From assembly GCA_028023455.1 (NCBI GenBank), contig JAQFVV010012497.1, forward strand, positions 4,028,001 through 4,092,000: a stretch of 64,000 nucleotides of DNA, written 5' to 3'. Position 1 is the first letter of the stretch. Every line of letters begins with the position of its first letter. Origin of the DNA: Epiperipatus broadwayi. Lineage: Eukaryota; Onychophora; Udeonychophora; Euonychophora; Peripatidae. Below are positions 1-12,659 of the stretch, one piece after another. Both the position numbers and the translations under genes were made by a program. The notes below the pieces were generated by a model, which had not been told where the DNA came from, did not search any database, and worked only from the letters and a program-made list of their open reading frames with translations.

Positions 1-732
1 CATTAATCCAGGGACAGGAAGGGGTTATTCCATATTTTTATGATATACTCATCATAGCTAACTCAGAAGAGATAGTGTGCAAAAGACTTGCTACCATATG
101 TGAAAAACTAAACAAAATGGGAATAAAATTAAACCTTCAAAAAAGCATATGGCACACTAAAGAATTAGTTTTTTTTTTTCAGACATAATTTGCAATAGGG
201 GGAAGAAACCAGCACCTGAGAAAGTTAGGGCAGTGAAAAATGCCACAAAGCCTAAAAACATTAAACAACTACAGGTGTATTTAGGATTAATAAACTTTTT
301 CAAGCCTTTTTTACAGAACAAAGCACACATAGCAAAACCATTGTATGACTTACTGAGAAAAAATCAAAAATGGCAATGAGTGGAAACTCATGAAGAAGCC
401 TTTAACAAAACTAAAGCACTACTGTCATCTGATAAATTATTAATACACTTCAATAGCAATTTGGAACTGTGGTTAACCATTGATGCATCAGGGCCAGGGT
501 GGGGGCAGGTCTTTCTCACCCATGCTATAAAGAAGAATGTCCTTTTGCCTATGCATCACATACACTCTCAAAAGCCAAAAGGAGTTATAGTCAGATTGAT
601 AAGGAATCTTTAGCTATTATATTCATGCTGAAGACATTTCACCAATATATTTTCGGCAGATCAGCTCAAATAATAATGGACCACAAGCCATTGCTAGGGA
701 TACTGTCATTGTACTTTTTTCTTCTTAGTTAA
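1..732 (+). pseudogene. Ty3/gypsy retrotransposon RT-RNase H remnant
   Basis: Decayed piece of a pol polyprotein (reverse transcriptase palm, connection and RNase H) read in at least three forward frames. The first 180 bases give an RT segment with FYDILI, which matches the FYDDILI catalytic box but lacks one catalytic aspartate, followed by a typical KxGIKLNLQKS stretch. Bases 190-370 give the thumb/connection motif (VYLGLINFFKPF). Bases 380-720 give RNase H: LTIDASGPG, then after a frameshift HTLSKAKRSYSQIDKESLAII and DHKPLLGI. This domain order and wording are typical of the Ty3/gypsy group. Frameshifts lie near 180 and 510 and an in-frame stop near 378. The element enters from outside the window, and no LTR is visible on its right side. 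It is not functional. Confidence 0.88.
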
Positions 733-1375
733 TTTCCTCGTTGCTGAATTAAGTTGATTGTAAGTGAATAAATAACTGTACTTTCCTTTTGATTTCTATT
801 GCATAATTCTCGTAATTAAATGGGTTTTTTTTGTTGAAGAATTGAGACATGCTGTTTATGACCATTTTTGTGTAAACCACAAATATAATTTCGTTAATCC
901 TGAAATAGGCATCCACATGCAAAACATTGAAAGACTTTGGTATTCCATGAAATGACATAATAAGCAACAACAGGGAACATCTCACCAATATTTGGATTCA
1001 TATTTGGCCAACTTTATGTGGCACAGGTATCATAAAGACAAGGACGTATTCTTTTGCATAATGAATGAAATCAAAAATAATTAGCCACCGATATGAATTA
1101 CTAATAAAAGTTTTTTTTTTTATTTTGTGGGAAAATTGCTTTTTTCTTTTACATTTTTAAAAAAATAAAATTTATATCTATTACCATTTTTCCACCAAAT
1201 CCCATTCACATAATACTCTCTGCAATCATGCAGTCATTTTGGAGGGTAAAAGTGTAAAATTTTTATTTCAAATCTCCATTTTATCCAGAAAACTTAATCA
1301 ACCTATTAATAAAATTGAAGAGACCATCTACCCTTCATTTATTGTGACAATTCCTGTTATATATTGCACAGTAAG
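733..1375. other. AT-rich spacer without a recognised gene
   Basis: About 640 bases with homopolymer T runs. The short ORFs (such as 1239-1448 forward) show no recognisable domain. Nothing else seen. Confidence 0.5.
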
Positions 1376-4346
1376 TGAAACAGTCAGTTTTGATCATTTA
1401 TCTGTTTCACTTATTTTGCTTTCACACCTACACCTATACCAGGTTTAAACCCTTTCAGAATACCCACACAAACAACATTAAACAACTATATGTATGATTG
1501 CATATATATATGAGTGATAAGTCTGTAATTAAATCGGCATATGTATATATTACAGGTATGTTTATTTTAAAAGTTGCTAATTTTGAAAAGCAATTTAATA
1601 TAAAATATTAATCAATTTTATATTTTATTTTGCTAAAATCACATATATATATAAATGTATTCCAGGTACTACCATCCTACATATATATATATTAGAATAA
1701 TTAGTTTTATACTAATTATAAATTAAGTTTTTGTTAATTTAAGTTGTAAACAATTTTAATTAAATTACCACAGCTATCCTAATATAATCCTAATATAGCG
1801 CAAGTCTAGTTTTATAACCTTAAATTGACAATAACATTTTTTAGAAGTTAATAGAGTTGTCAACAATATGCATCTGAGCAGTACTATTCAACATTTAGAA
1901 CAGGGATATAAAAATGTAGAACGAAATTAAATTGGAATTTTAAAAGTAAACATCTTATATTTCGAAGATGAGCTAATGGGTTTTCTAGCTGTGTCCAAAT
2001 TTGAAAACAACCAAGTGGTCAGCTGCCAAAATGTATAAATGCTGCAATTTTTGTAAACAAATATAATATTGTTTTGAGAGTTGTAAGCTGAACCCACATC
2101 AGTTTTATCTTTGAAATGGTGGGGTAAAAAGACATCAACTCACCATTATTTCCTGTGGGAGATGATGCCTGTGATCCTTTAAAATGCAGTGAATAGATCT
2201 CCATGAAAACCAGTTATCTATTCGTGGAGGAAAAGTGCCGAAGAGTGCCGACATTGTCATCCCATGTGCCTAAAGCTGCCATGAAGAAAAACGGTAACAT
2301 TTCTAACTGCTGCAGAGCTCTGTTTATAAACTGTTAATCTTTTCAAAATCTATCTAAACTAGCAAGGTAATGAATCAACCTTTAAAATCTGTTTTCTTAA
2401 ATGCTGTAAATGTGTCTCATAAATTTTAATAAGTATAAAACTCAATCTTGTCTGAAGTTAAAACTTGCAATTTAAAAATCACTCTTTTAAAATATGAAAC
2501 ACTGTAATAATTTAATTTAAGCTATAAATTACTGCGCTGTTTTTTATGTCTAATTATTCTATTTCAATTTTACTTTCATAATTTTATCATTTTACTATTA
2601 TATGTATTTAATATGCCAAATAACTTGAAACTGTGAGTAAACATATATAATTTTAATCTATTTCTTTGTGAAGATAATTTCATATCTTCGTTTTAGTAAA
2701 TATTAAATATTTGAATTATTACTTTCAACTTGCTGTTTCGAGATCCTGTTATTAGTTAGACTGATTAATTTTATGTATTAAGGTTGTAGTAATCTGTTAC
2801 ATTCTAGATAAAGTTGTAATTTGCTTACCTATAGTTATGAATTATAACTTTCTATATATATAACTTACTACCTATTTAATGACCCTAATATTTAATACAG
2901 CAACTGATTTCTTAACTGTGGATTTAATTTTAAATATATATATAATCCGTATATCATAGAAACTAGCCATAGGGATATTATTAAAGCATATTTATAATGT
3001 TTTACTATTAACTGCCTGTCAAATATGCTTTACCCCCTTAGATAATATTACATATATTAAAGATGCAGTCGGTAGCTTAAGCTAGGTTACTAATATATTT
3101 AGTCCCTAAACATAGTATGATTGATATACTATTCTTGAGAAGACATGCAAATAAACGCTATCTATTTTCAGGCATGTTAAGTTAGTTAAATGGATCATGT
3201 ATTATATATGTAGTATACGTTGTGACTGTGTCCTTACTAAGTACACTAGATACATTAACTGCTTGCTGCATGTTGTTCTCATGAGTCGCTGGCAGAGGTC
3301 ACCCTCATCCTTTTAGTTTGGGTAAAGCAATATTTTAGAACTGGAACACAAGGGTCCAGATTGATTAAAGGCTTATCTGACTCCCTGAACTATTAATGTT
3401 CTCATATTCATAGCAAGTCATTCGGTCATAGGGCACCTGAGTATTCAATGCTGAAGCCCATGAATAATGACCCACTCGCACTATAATTGTTTTATTAATA
3501 TTTTAATATGTGCCATAGTGTGTATAAGAAACCCAAAGTAAAACAGTTCTCTCTCCCTTCTGTTAAATGATTATTCAGCATTAAGCTGAACCCTAATCTT
3601 GGTTAACATGCTAACCTGCATATCTTTGAGCCTGATTATGTGCTCCTTCTTAAACTTTTATATATAGACAGATCCATGGGTGTATTAGTAGTAATTTTGA
3701 CTAATATGTTCCATATGATTTGGCAGACTGCAAACTAGCTAGGATTTGGCATATTAATTTAGGCATAAACATAATCACCGCAGTTTATTTTGTTAAATAT
3801 ATATAATGAGAATATGTAACTACCATTCTCATTTATTGTGTAGTGCCTGTGAGTAATATTTCTTGGACCAATTATATGATTATTGTGTGTTTTATTTCTA
3901 ATTTATTTTATATTATTTATTAAATTATTTAAAATATAACTTGTTTCTATTTCCTTATTGCTCATAAATCAATTTGCATCCAACTTCATATTAATTTACT
4001 TGTACATCATATATATATATGCATTTCTCTTGGACTTAGTGATTAATTATTGATATATTGTTAGTTCACTTAGCCATATGTGGGTATTCAGCTAATTTAA
4101 CAGTAGTTTAGTCATTTATTCCCTGAGTCTCTTGCTTCACCCTTTATTACTGCAGGCCTACAATTAAATTGAACTCATGTGTAACTTAGCAGATGTCATT
4201 CATTCATAGGGTATTGAATCATAGAGTAGGGGTGAACAGATTGAAGGTCGATCGAACTCTGGATCTCATCATTTAGATTCGATCAGTTTTAGGGTGTTTT
4301 ACCTATACTCTGGATTTTGTTGTGTGGATGTACAAATCTTACCATT
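1376..4346. repeat. 3-kb direct repeat, copy 1
   Basis: Aligns by eye along nearly its whole length with 9425-12541 in the same orientation. Both copies begin TGAAACA and end in an ACCATT(A/G)CA motif, so the ends have the TG...CA form of a long terminal repeat. Divergence looks like roughly 10% plus small indels. The main difference is a replaced block: 85 bases here (about 2858-2942) against about 205 bases in copy 2. No coding capacity is recognisable; short ORFs such as 2019-2204 reverse match a similar ORF in copy 2 only because the DNA is homologous. A more diverged fragment of its right end lies near 28205-28455, so this is a dispersed family rather than a simple local duplication. Confidence 0.85.
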
Positions 4347-5599
4347 ACATAGGATTCCCCCCCCCCCCCGATTCTGAATGCTCAAGCATGAGGCTTGTCA
4401 ATTTATTTCATGTCCGTGAACTGAATACATGTTGGCAGGAAAAATATATGTAAAATTTTTTTTTCTGGATTCTGGTGCCATGACTTAGAGGCTTAGAACA
4501 ACATATCCACACTCCCTGAGATCATGGGAAGTCCGTTAATTTGTCAATATATATATATATAACAACAATATATGTATATTTTTTTTAGATTCTTTAATTC
4601 TGTTAAAATATGCCATAATTTTTGTTATACATGTTTGTAATATTGACATGAGATAAATCATATGTAATAAAAATTTTTTTTTCTTTCTCTCTCACTTGTT
4701 TGGAAATATAAATCCTGTTAGTCATATTTTGGAGTTATAAGATATTGTGTGTGGATATAAGATTTATATTCACTATATATCTAAAAAAAATTTTGGCATG
4801 TACCTGAAATTTCAAATTAATTTTTTTTTTGTCGACATAGTTTATATATACAAATAAAGCGGGTGATGTGAAACATTCGATAATTATATTGAAACGAATC
4901 TGATAGCAATTATTACTTTAAGATTTAAAATATATGATGTACATATTATGCATATGTGTAACTTTGCTTTCTCAGTGATTACTGGTGCCCAGGGATGACT
5001 ATGAGTCATCCTCATACAAAATGTTGTCATCAGGAGTGGGGGAAAGAAATGAAAAAAATAAGATGAACCCAGTACTTATATTGTATTTTACCTGGAGTTG
5101 AGTTGGATGCGGGCAATGAAACGAGTGAAATGAGAATTATGGACAAGATTAATGTGTGGGTACCCAGATAAAACTAAAACTAGCATAATATTAATAATAA
5201 TAATAAATACAGTGATGAATCTTATGTTTTTGTTAGAACCAAATGCCGCTTATATTAGGAAAGGAAGAAGCACATTAGATAAGATTTCATTTTATAAAGT
5301 TTTACTATTTTATCCTGTAATTTTTTTAAAAAATATATGCATAGAATGTGGTATGAGTAAGTTTTGTGATTACCAGTATAACTTAATTATAATTTAACCC
5401 ATTTTTTTTTTGCATATATGTGAATTAGATAAATATGTATGGCACTATGGATTGGAAAGATTGGAGATGAGGGGAGTTAGTAGAATCTACAGTGGGCTGA
5501 GGCTGGTCATGCTAGGGAGCATAGAGGGCCATTTCTGAGGGGAAAGTGGTGAGGAGCCACATTAGCAATAAATTGTAAAAAAAATTTACAACATTGTCA
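4347..5599. other. non-coding stretch between repeat copy 1 and the gag-like relic
   Basis: Begins with a run of 12 C at about 4357 and contains AT-rich sequence with short T and TA runs. No gene recognised; the ORF at 5152-5397 has no domain I know. If the 3-kb repeats are LTRs, this would be the untranslated leader, but no clear tRNA primer-binding site follows position 4346. Confidence 0.4.
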
Positions 5600-6430
5600 C
5601 TGTAATATAGAAATTTGATACCAACATAGAGATGGATAGCAGTATGGAGGAAGAAGTAGGAGGGGAAGGGAGTGTTGAAGATGATATGGGAATAGCAAAT
5701 ATGAACATGGAAGAAAGGAGGAAAAGCCCTGTGACTCCCAATGAACTCTCAGAAACTTATGGTGAAGAAAATTTGGTGGAGGATGGTGCTGGAGTAGGGC
5801 GTCTGATGATCAACCAGGGAAAAAATGAAGGAAAAGTAAACATGAGTCAATACACCATGGAGGATGCAGAAAGCCATTATGTATTTTAAAAATCCGTCCA
5901 TGGTGATACCAGAAATGACTCCAGTAAGGGAGGATCCAGAAACCCGTAGCATGATTTTGCAATTGCTAGCAATGAGTCGAGAAAAGGAAGACAGAGATCA
6001 GAGGATGGAAGAAAAACTGGAGACAGTGAGCTGAGAGAACCAGAAGAATATGAAAAAAATTTCTGGGAATTTTGGAAAAAAAGTTCGGGGGTTTAGGGTC
6101 AAAAGTTCAAGAAGATTCTGAAGGAAAGCTAGGGAGTTTGGAAGCAAAGGAGAAGAAAAGGAAGAGGGAAGCAGAAGGTGGCTATAAAGTAGGACAGAGA
6201 CCTGTCTGAGTGGAGAGTAAGGAAGGAAGAAGTATCTGGAGAGCAAGTCATAGGTGTAGATGGAGATGCTGAGGATAAGGGTGTGAGTTATGAGGGGACA
6301 GGTGAAGAAAAAGAAGATGCAGGAGAAATCAGAGTAGAAAATTTTGAATATAGTGTTGAACAGGATGAGTTAGAACCAGTGCTAGAAGATATATTCCTAT
6401 GGAGATAGAGAAAATAGAGTTGATGAGTTA
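5600..6430 (+). pseudogene. gag-like acidic/basic coiled region of a retroelement (degenerate)
   Basis: A purine-rich stretch whose forward frames give highly charged, Glu/Lys-rich segments: an acidic N-terminal part (5632-5889), then a helix-like segment ending REKEDRDQRMEEKLE and continuing with Lys/Glu-rich heptad-like sequence to about 6180, then an acidic tail to 6400. Composition and order resemble the N-terminal and coiled parts of LTR-retroelement Gag proteins, but no capsid or zinc-knuckle motif is visible. Several frameshifts and stops interrupt it. It is followed on the same strand by an integrase-C-terminus-like relic, which supports the retroelement reading. A decayed host coiled-coil exon is an alternative. 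Confidence 0.4.
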
Positions 6431-7054
6431 GAGTTAGTGGAAGGACTAAACAATAAGGTAGACTGGAAGCAGAAATGGGAGCATAACTTAAAGGAAGAAT
6501 ACAGAGGCCCTGTGTGCAAACCAAACATCAGGAGAATAATGGTCCCTAAGACCAAGTGTAAATGGGACAAGCAATTTCTCACAGATGAAAACAAGATAGG
6601 GGTTAAATTTAAAAGGAAGAAGTTGAGCCAGAGAGGTAGAATAGAAAATAAGGCTTACTAGGAAGTGCCAGTCCATGAATGTCACAAGGGAAGAAAATAC
6701 TGATGTTGAGGTAGAGGTCAAGACCCATTAAGAAAAATTAAGTAATCTTTGAGGGAAAGCATAGTGAAGGGGGTGGCAGTGCTAAAAGTAAAAAGGCAGC
6801 ATGGAAGAGAAACAAAGGAAAGAATTCATGTTTTTAAAACAGGGAACCAGGTAAGGGTTCGAGCTCTGAGGCTGAGAAAGGGATATACTCTGGAACATCA
6901 TAAGCACTTCCAGTTCAGAAAGGAAACATACCAGACCCAGTCTAAATGTAATGAAGGATATGGAAACCTCATGAGGTATGATAAGTCCCATAAATTGGAG
7001 TTGTTCAAAGACCAACAACCAAACCCAGAGATTGCTGATAATATATATCATTGA
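6431..7054 (+). pseudogene. retroelement pol tail, integrase C-terminal-like
   Basis: Two consecutive forward ORFs (6437-6661 and 6749-7054). The second includes VFKTGNQVRVRALRLRKG, which resembles the small beta-barrel at the integrase C-terminus of LTR retroelements (hydrophobic-GD/N-hydrophobic-V-R pattern). The following Lys/His-rich text ends in YDKSHKLELF. No RT, RNase H or integrase catalytic core lies between the gag-like part and this tail, so if the reading is right most of pol has been deleted. Low-copy host sequence cannot be excluded. Confidence 0.4.
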
Positions 7055-7224
7055 GTTAATATTTATTGTATGTTTATAATTATTTTAGGTAGATGTGTTT
7101 TATTCATTGTAGGGTTTGCATAAAATTTTTTTTTATTGGTTGGAGCATGGGATTATCAATTAGGTGTAGGCTATGTTCAAACAAGAAGAGAGCATAAGGC
7201 TAATTGTTACTAGTGATCCCAAGA
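7055..7224. other. short spacer between integrase-like tail and the LINE insertion
   Basis: No feature recognised. The LINE poly-A run borders it at 7225. Confidence 0.4.
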
Positions 7225-9290
7225 TTTTTTTTTTTAAATTTATAATAAAAACTTTATTAAAAACATAAATATTTACAATTTATACAAGTAGTTAAACAAT
7301 ACAATAACTGCATTTTTTGAATATCTGAATGCATATATATTAAACAGCTGCACCTTGGGCAGGTATATCATTAGGTTTAAAAAATAAAATATTCTGTTGA
7401 GGTAATTTATCAATAATATAACCGGGTGTATTATGGTTAATTTTAATCTCAGTTACAATTACTATTTCATATTTTTCTTTAGATAAATAGTCAACAATTT
7501 TATCAACTTTACTGGGCTATTTAAACCTTTAATATTAAGAGTTAGTATACTGAGGGATTTGTTCATAAATACTGGAATTAATTGACCCTTTATCCACAAA
7601 TATATCCTTATAGTTTCATTAATTATTTCATTTGTATCCTTATGATAATCAATTTCGATATTAAACTCAGAAATACTACCGAACTGATCTAGCATCGTAG
7701 GGTTATTCTTAATATCAATGGTATTGACATCAACTTCTTCTTCTGTATTTATTCTATAATCAGTATTGCTATAAACACACTCAGTAACAGTATCACTATT
7801 GATTTCTATTTCATCACCAATATTTATATCAGAATTTACATTGTTGGAAACACACTCAAACTCAGGGCAGATCTCATCAACTTCTTGAACATAACTATTT
7901 ACATAAGATGATACTTTAGTAGGCTCAGAAGATTGGCTGAGACTAACACCAATGTCATCAGCATCACAAAAATCATTATCAATATATTTATTAATATTAC
8001 TATCTACTATGTCTGCCCAAGTCTTAACGTTATTAGTTCCACACAAATGATTGCTTCTATCAAACTTATTGCATTTAACACAATTCCCAGTAACCCACAG
8101 TGCAGCTATATGACCAATTCTGTTGCATTTAAAGCACAGGGGGTCTTCCTTTCAATATAATAGAAATTGGAATTTTGTCTTTGAACAATCTATATGGTAT
8201 TTGATCTTTCACAATACCCCTCTTCAGCTTAAGGACAACTTTCCATGAATTTGAAGGAATTTGGAAAGAAATACCAGGGGTCACTTCTCTTTCCAATGTA
8301 ATTAGTTCGGCATAATTGTTTAGCTGGGTTTTAAAGAACTCGACCTTAAAGTTAGGGGGAGTGTATAAAACTCTACCGAATACTAAAGGATTAGGATCTT
8401 TTGATACATAATATATCTTATGGCCCTGTACCTCTTTTATTTGACTCTCCACTAGCTCTTTCTGTTTCTTATTAAAATATTCGATAGAAATAAAGCCTTT
8501 TGCTGGGAAGAACGCAGTGTGTTTAATCATTTGTATTAAACCATTATTACTCAACAAGATTAGATATTCATTTAAATCATGCTTTTGTAACCATTTTTGT
8601 CATTAGTTTGTATTATCAAACTAAAAATGAAAGTATTAGGGGACATGCAGTTAATAAAAAAAAATTTCCAATACGAGTTTAATTTTATGAACGCTTTTGA
8701 GGGTAGTCGTGATAACGGTTGAGCGTGCGATAAATTATCATTCAGTTCGACGAATTGTGTAGGTTTGTTAAAATTTTCAGCTGATTTATTTGTTTCAGTT
8801 TTATCATCTAATAACTTTGTTATTGCTAGCATCATACTTGTTGTTGATTTTTATCAATCAAAGTTTGAAGTTGAATATCTTCATTATGGCTATCGGTTTT
8901 TCTTTTTTTACGCCGAGAGATGATGTTCCAATCAGCGCCTTCACAAGCTTCAACATTACTATTTAAGTTTGTAAGCTATGGAAAACAAGCCGTCTCAACA
9001 GCAGATGAGGTAGCATATCTTGACTTTTTTAGAAATCATTTTCTTATCTACATCATTTTGGTAAGTATTAAATTCAGGGTTACTAATTACTTTTTTAAAT
9101 TTTAGCTTAATATTGTTAGTGTTAGTAGAAGGCTACTGAATGTTTGAGCTGCCAATTTCTGTCAAGCTAATGTTGGCTTTTTTGTTCGGGTGAGTATATA
9201 CAGGTTGAGCTCCCTCCTTATTATCTTTATCTTTTAACTCGCTTAGCTTATCCTCATGGGTCTTTTTGCCTTTTTTTCTCATTGGCAAAT
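7225..9290 (-). pseudogene. internally deleted LINE: ORF1 with CCHC knuckles joined to the start of the endonuclease and a poly-A tail
   Basis: Read on the reverse strand. ORF1 starts at the ATG at 9282 with a Lys-rich N-terminus (MRKKGKKTHEDKLSELKDK). It continues with interruptions through 8835-8572 and 8557-8129 (an RNA-recognition-like segment containing HKIYYVSKDPNP and VVLKLKRGIVKDQIPYRL). After a one-base frameshift near 8140 it reaches zinc knuckles: CFKCNRIGHIAALW, where the last Cys of CX2CX4HX4C is Trp, then CVKCNKFDRSNHLC. The same frame runs on through an acidic linker into SILTLNIKGLNSP at about 7560-7520, the first strand of an AP-like endonuclease of a non-LTR retrotransposon. 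The endonuclease is cut short after about 100 residues. An AATAAA signal and a run of A close the element at 7225-7260. The 5-prime half is kept while the RT is missing, the reverse of ordinary LINE truncation. Confidence 0.75.
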
Positions 9291-9424
9291 TGTGCCAGGG
9301 TAAATACAATATAACTTTTCATCAACTGCAAAAACTTCACAACCTAATGTAATGCTGATTATCATTGTAATCAAATTTAAGTAAAGGCATTTTTTTGTTC
9401 ATTTTTTAAGTAAGTTTGGAGATA

Positions 9425-12183
9425 TGAAACATTCAATTTTGATCACTTCTCTGTTTCACTTATTTTACCTTTATACCTACCCCTATGCCAGGTTTAAACA
9501 CTTTCAGAATACCCACACACACAACATTTAACAACGATATGAGTATGATTGCACATAAATATGCAAGTGCTAAGCCTGTAATTAAATTGGCATATGCATA
9601 TATTACAGGTAAGTTTATTTTAAAAGTTGCTAGTTTTGAAAAGTGATTTAATATAAATTATTAGTCAATTTTATATTTTATTTTGCTAAAATCGCATATA
9701 TATAAATGTATTCCAGGTAATACCATCCTACATAAATATTAGAAGAATTTTATACTAATTATAAATTCATTTTTTTAAGTTATAAACAATTTTAATTAAA
9801 TCACCGCAACTGTCCTAATAAAATCATAATATAGCATGAGTCTAGTTTTATAACCTTAAATTGACAATAACATTTCTTAGAAGTTAATAAAATTGTCAAC
9901 AATGTGCATTCAAGTAGCACTATTTAATATTTAGAACAGGGGTGTAAAAATGTAGAACGGAATTAAAATTGGTGTGTTAAAATTAAACATGTTATATTTT
10001 GGAAGATGAGCAAATGGATTTTCTAACTGCATTCAAACTTGTAATCAACCAGGTAGTCAGCTGCCAAACTGTATAAATGCTGCAATTTTTGTAACAAATG
10101 TAATATAATATTGTTTTGAGAGTTAGTAAGCTGAATCCATGCCAGTTTATCTTTGAAATGGCGGAGTAAAAAGGCATCAACTCACAGCTATTTCCTGCGG
10201 GAGGTGGGTACCATGGTCTTTTAAAATACTGTGAATAACATCCAGTGAAGCAGCCCATTGTAAGAAGATTTTCATGAAAATCAGCCATCTATTTGTGAAG
10301 GAAGAGTGCCAACATTATCATCCCATGTGCCTGAAGCTGCCATGAAGAAAAACGGTAACATTTCTAACTGCTGCAGAGCTCTGTTTATAAACTGTTAATC
10401 TTTCCAAAATCTATCTAAGCTATCAAGATAATGAATCAACCTTTAAATCTGTTTTTTAAATGCTGTAAATGTTTCTCATAAATTTTAATAAGTATAAAAT
10501 TCAATCTTGTCTGAAGCTAAAACTTGTAATTTAAAAAGAACTCTTTTAAAAAATGAAACACTGTAATAATAAATTTATGCTATAAATTACTGTGGTGTTT
10601 TATGCCTATTTATTCTATTTCAATTTTACTTTCATAATTTTATCATTTTACTATTGTATGTATTTAATATGCCAAATAATTTGAAACTGTTAATAAACAT
10701 ATATAATTTTAGTCCATTTCATTGCGAAGATAATTTCATATCTTCATTTTAGTAAATATTAAATATTTGAAATTATTACTCTCAACTTGCTGTTTCGAGA
10801 TCCTGTTATTATTTATACTGATTAATTTTAGGCATTAATATTGTAGTAATCTGTTACATTCTAGATAAAGTTGTAATTTGCTTACCTATAGTTATGAATT
10901 ATAACTTTCTATATATATAACCGCTTCAGCTTCACCTATTTAAATAGAAAGTAGGTTGAAGTAAAGAAGGGTTCCCCTCTTTTCTTCCATAGCGTAAACT
11001 TGTGGTTAAAACACCTGTAGAGGTCCCTACTATCGCATGTTACACGCATATTATCGAGGTTATAGCCTCAGTAAATATTACTTACATAATCAATGTGCAT
11101 TTAATAAATTTATACTTATATATATAATCCGTATATCATACAAACTAGCCACAGGGATATTATTAAAGCATATTTATAATGTTTTATTATTAACTGCCCG
11201 TCAAATATGCTTTACCCCCTTAGATAATATTACATATATTAAAGATGCAGGTGGCAGCTTAAGCTAGGTTACTAATATATTTAGTTCCTAAACATAGTAT
11301 GATTGATATACTATTCTTGAGAGCTCTATTATATAGATATGCAAATAAACGCTATATATTTTAAGGCATGTTAAGTTAGTTAAATGTATACATGTATTAT
11401 ATATGTATAGGTTGTGACTGTGTCCTTACTAAGTACACTAGGTACATTAACTGCTTGCTGAATGTTGTCTGATGAGTCGCTGGCAGAGATCACCCTCATC
11501 CATTTAGTTCAGGTAAAGCAAACTATTTTAGAACTGGAACACAAAGGTACAGATTGTTGTTTTTTAAAAGCTTATCTGACTCCCTGAACTATTAATGTTC
11601 TCATATTCATAGCAAATCATTCCATCATAAGGCACCTAGTATTCAATGCTGAAGTCTGTGAATAATGACCCACTCACACCATAATTGTTTTAGTAATATT
11701 TTAATATGTGCCATAGTGTGTATCCCTTCCGTTAAATGATTATTCAGCATTAAGCTGAACCCTAATCTTGATTAACATGCTAACCTGTATATCTTTGAGC
11801 CTGATTATGTGCTTGCTTCTTAAACTTTTGTATGTAGACAGATGCCATGGGGGTGCTGTATTATAACTTTGGCTGATATGTTCCATATGATTTGGCAGAC
11901 TGCAAACTAGTTAGGATTTGGCATATTAATTTAGTCATAAACATGATCACTGCAGATTATTTTGTTAAATCTATATAATGAGAGAATATATAACTACCAA
12001 TCTCATTTATTGTGTAATGCCTGTGAGTGTAATATCCCATGGACCAATTATATGATTATTGTGTTTTACTTCTGATTTATTTTATATTATTTATTAAGTT
12101 ATTTAATATATAAGTCATTTCTATTTCTTTATTGCTCGTAAATCAATTAGCATCCAACTTCATATTAATTTACCTGTACATTG

Positions 12184-12218
<35 letters not shown>

Positions 12219-12541
12219 TCTCTCTTGGATTTATGATTAATTATTGATATATTGTTAGTTCACTTAGCCATATGTGTGTATTCAGCTAATTTAACAGTAG
12301 TTTAGTCATTTATTTCTCTGAGTCCCTTGGTTCACCCTTTTCTACTGTTGGCCCGCAATTAAATTGAACTCATGTGTAACCTAGGAGATGTCATTCATAT
12401 GGTATTAAATTATAGAGTAGGGGTGAACGGATTGAAGGTTGGTCGAACTCTGGATCTCAACATCTAGATTCGATCAGCTTTAGTGTGTTTTACCTATACT
12501 CTGGAATTTTGTTGCTTGGATGTACAAATCTTACCATTGCA
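9425..12541. repeat. 3-kb direct repeat, copy 2
   Basis: Second copy of the repeat at 1376-4346, same orientation, TG...CA ends. It differs by a block of about 205 bases at about 10917-11124 (richer in GC, starting ACCGCTTCAGC) where copy 1 has 85 unrelated bases, and by a longer (TA)n tract at 12185-12216. No 5-bp duplication matches between the base before copy 1 (GTAAG) and the base after copy 2 (ACATA). The pair is therefore either an old LTR pair that lost its target duplication or two independent insertions. Confidence 0.85.
12185..12216. repeat. (TA)n microsatellite
   Basis: About 16 uninterrupted TA units inside repeat copy 2; copy 1 has only about five at the equivalent site. Confidence 0.9.
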
Positions 12542-12659
12542 ACATATGTGTACATTTTTATATTTTCAGGAATAATATTTTAGAAATTTTGATAATTTAG
12601 TTATTGTTCAGTCTATAATAGCATGTGATATCTTTAGTATTGCTATACATTTTATCCTT

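Noticed and set aside
11465-11500. Hammerhead start CTGATGAGTC in repeat copy 2
   Set aside because: No GAAA at stem II distance, and copy 1 reads CTCATGAGTC at the same place, so there is no conserved core.
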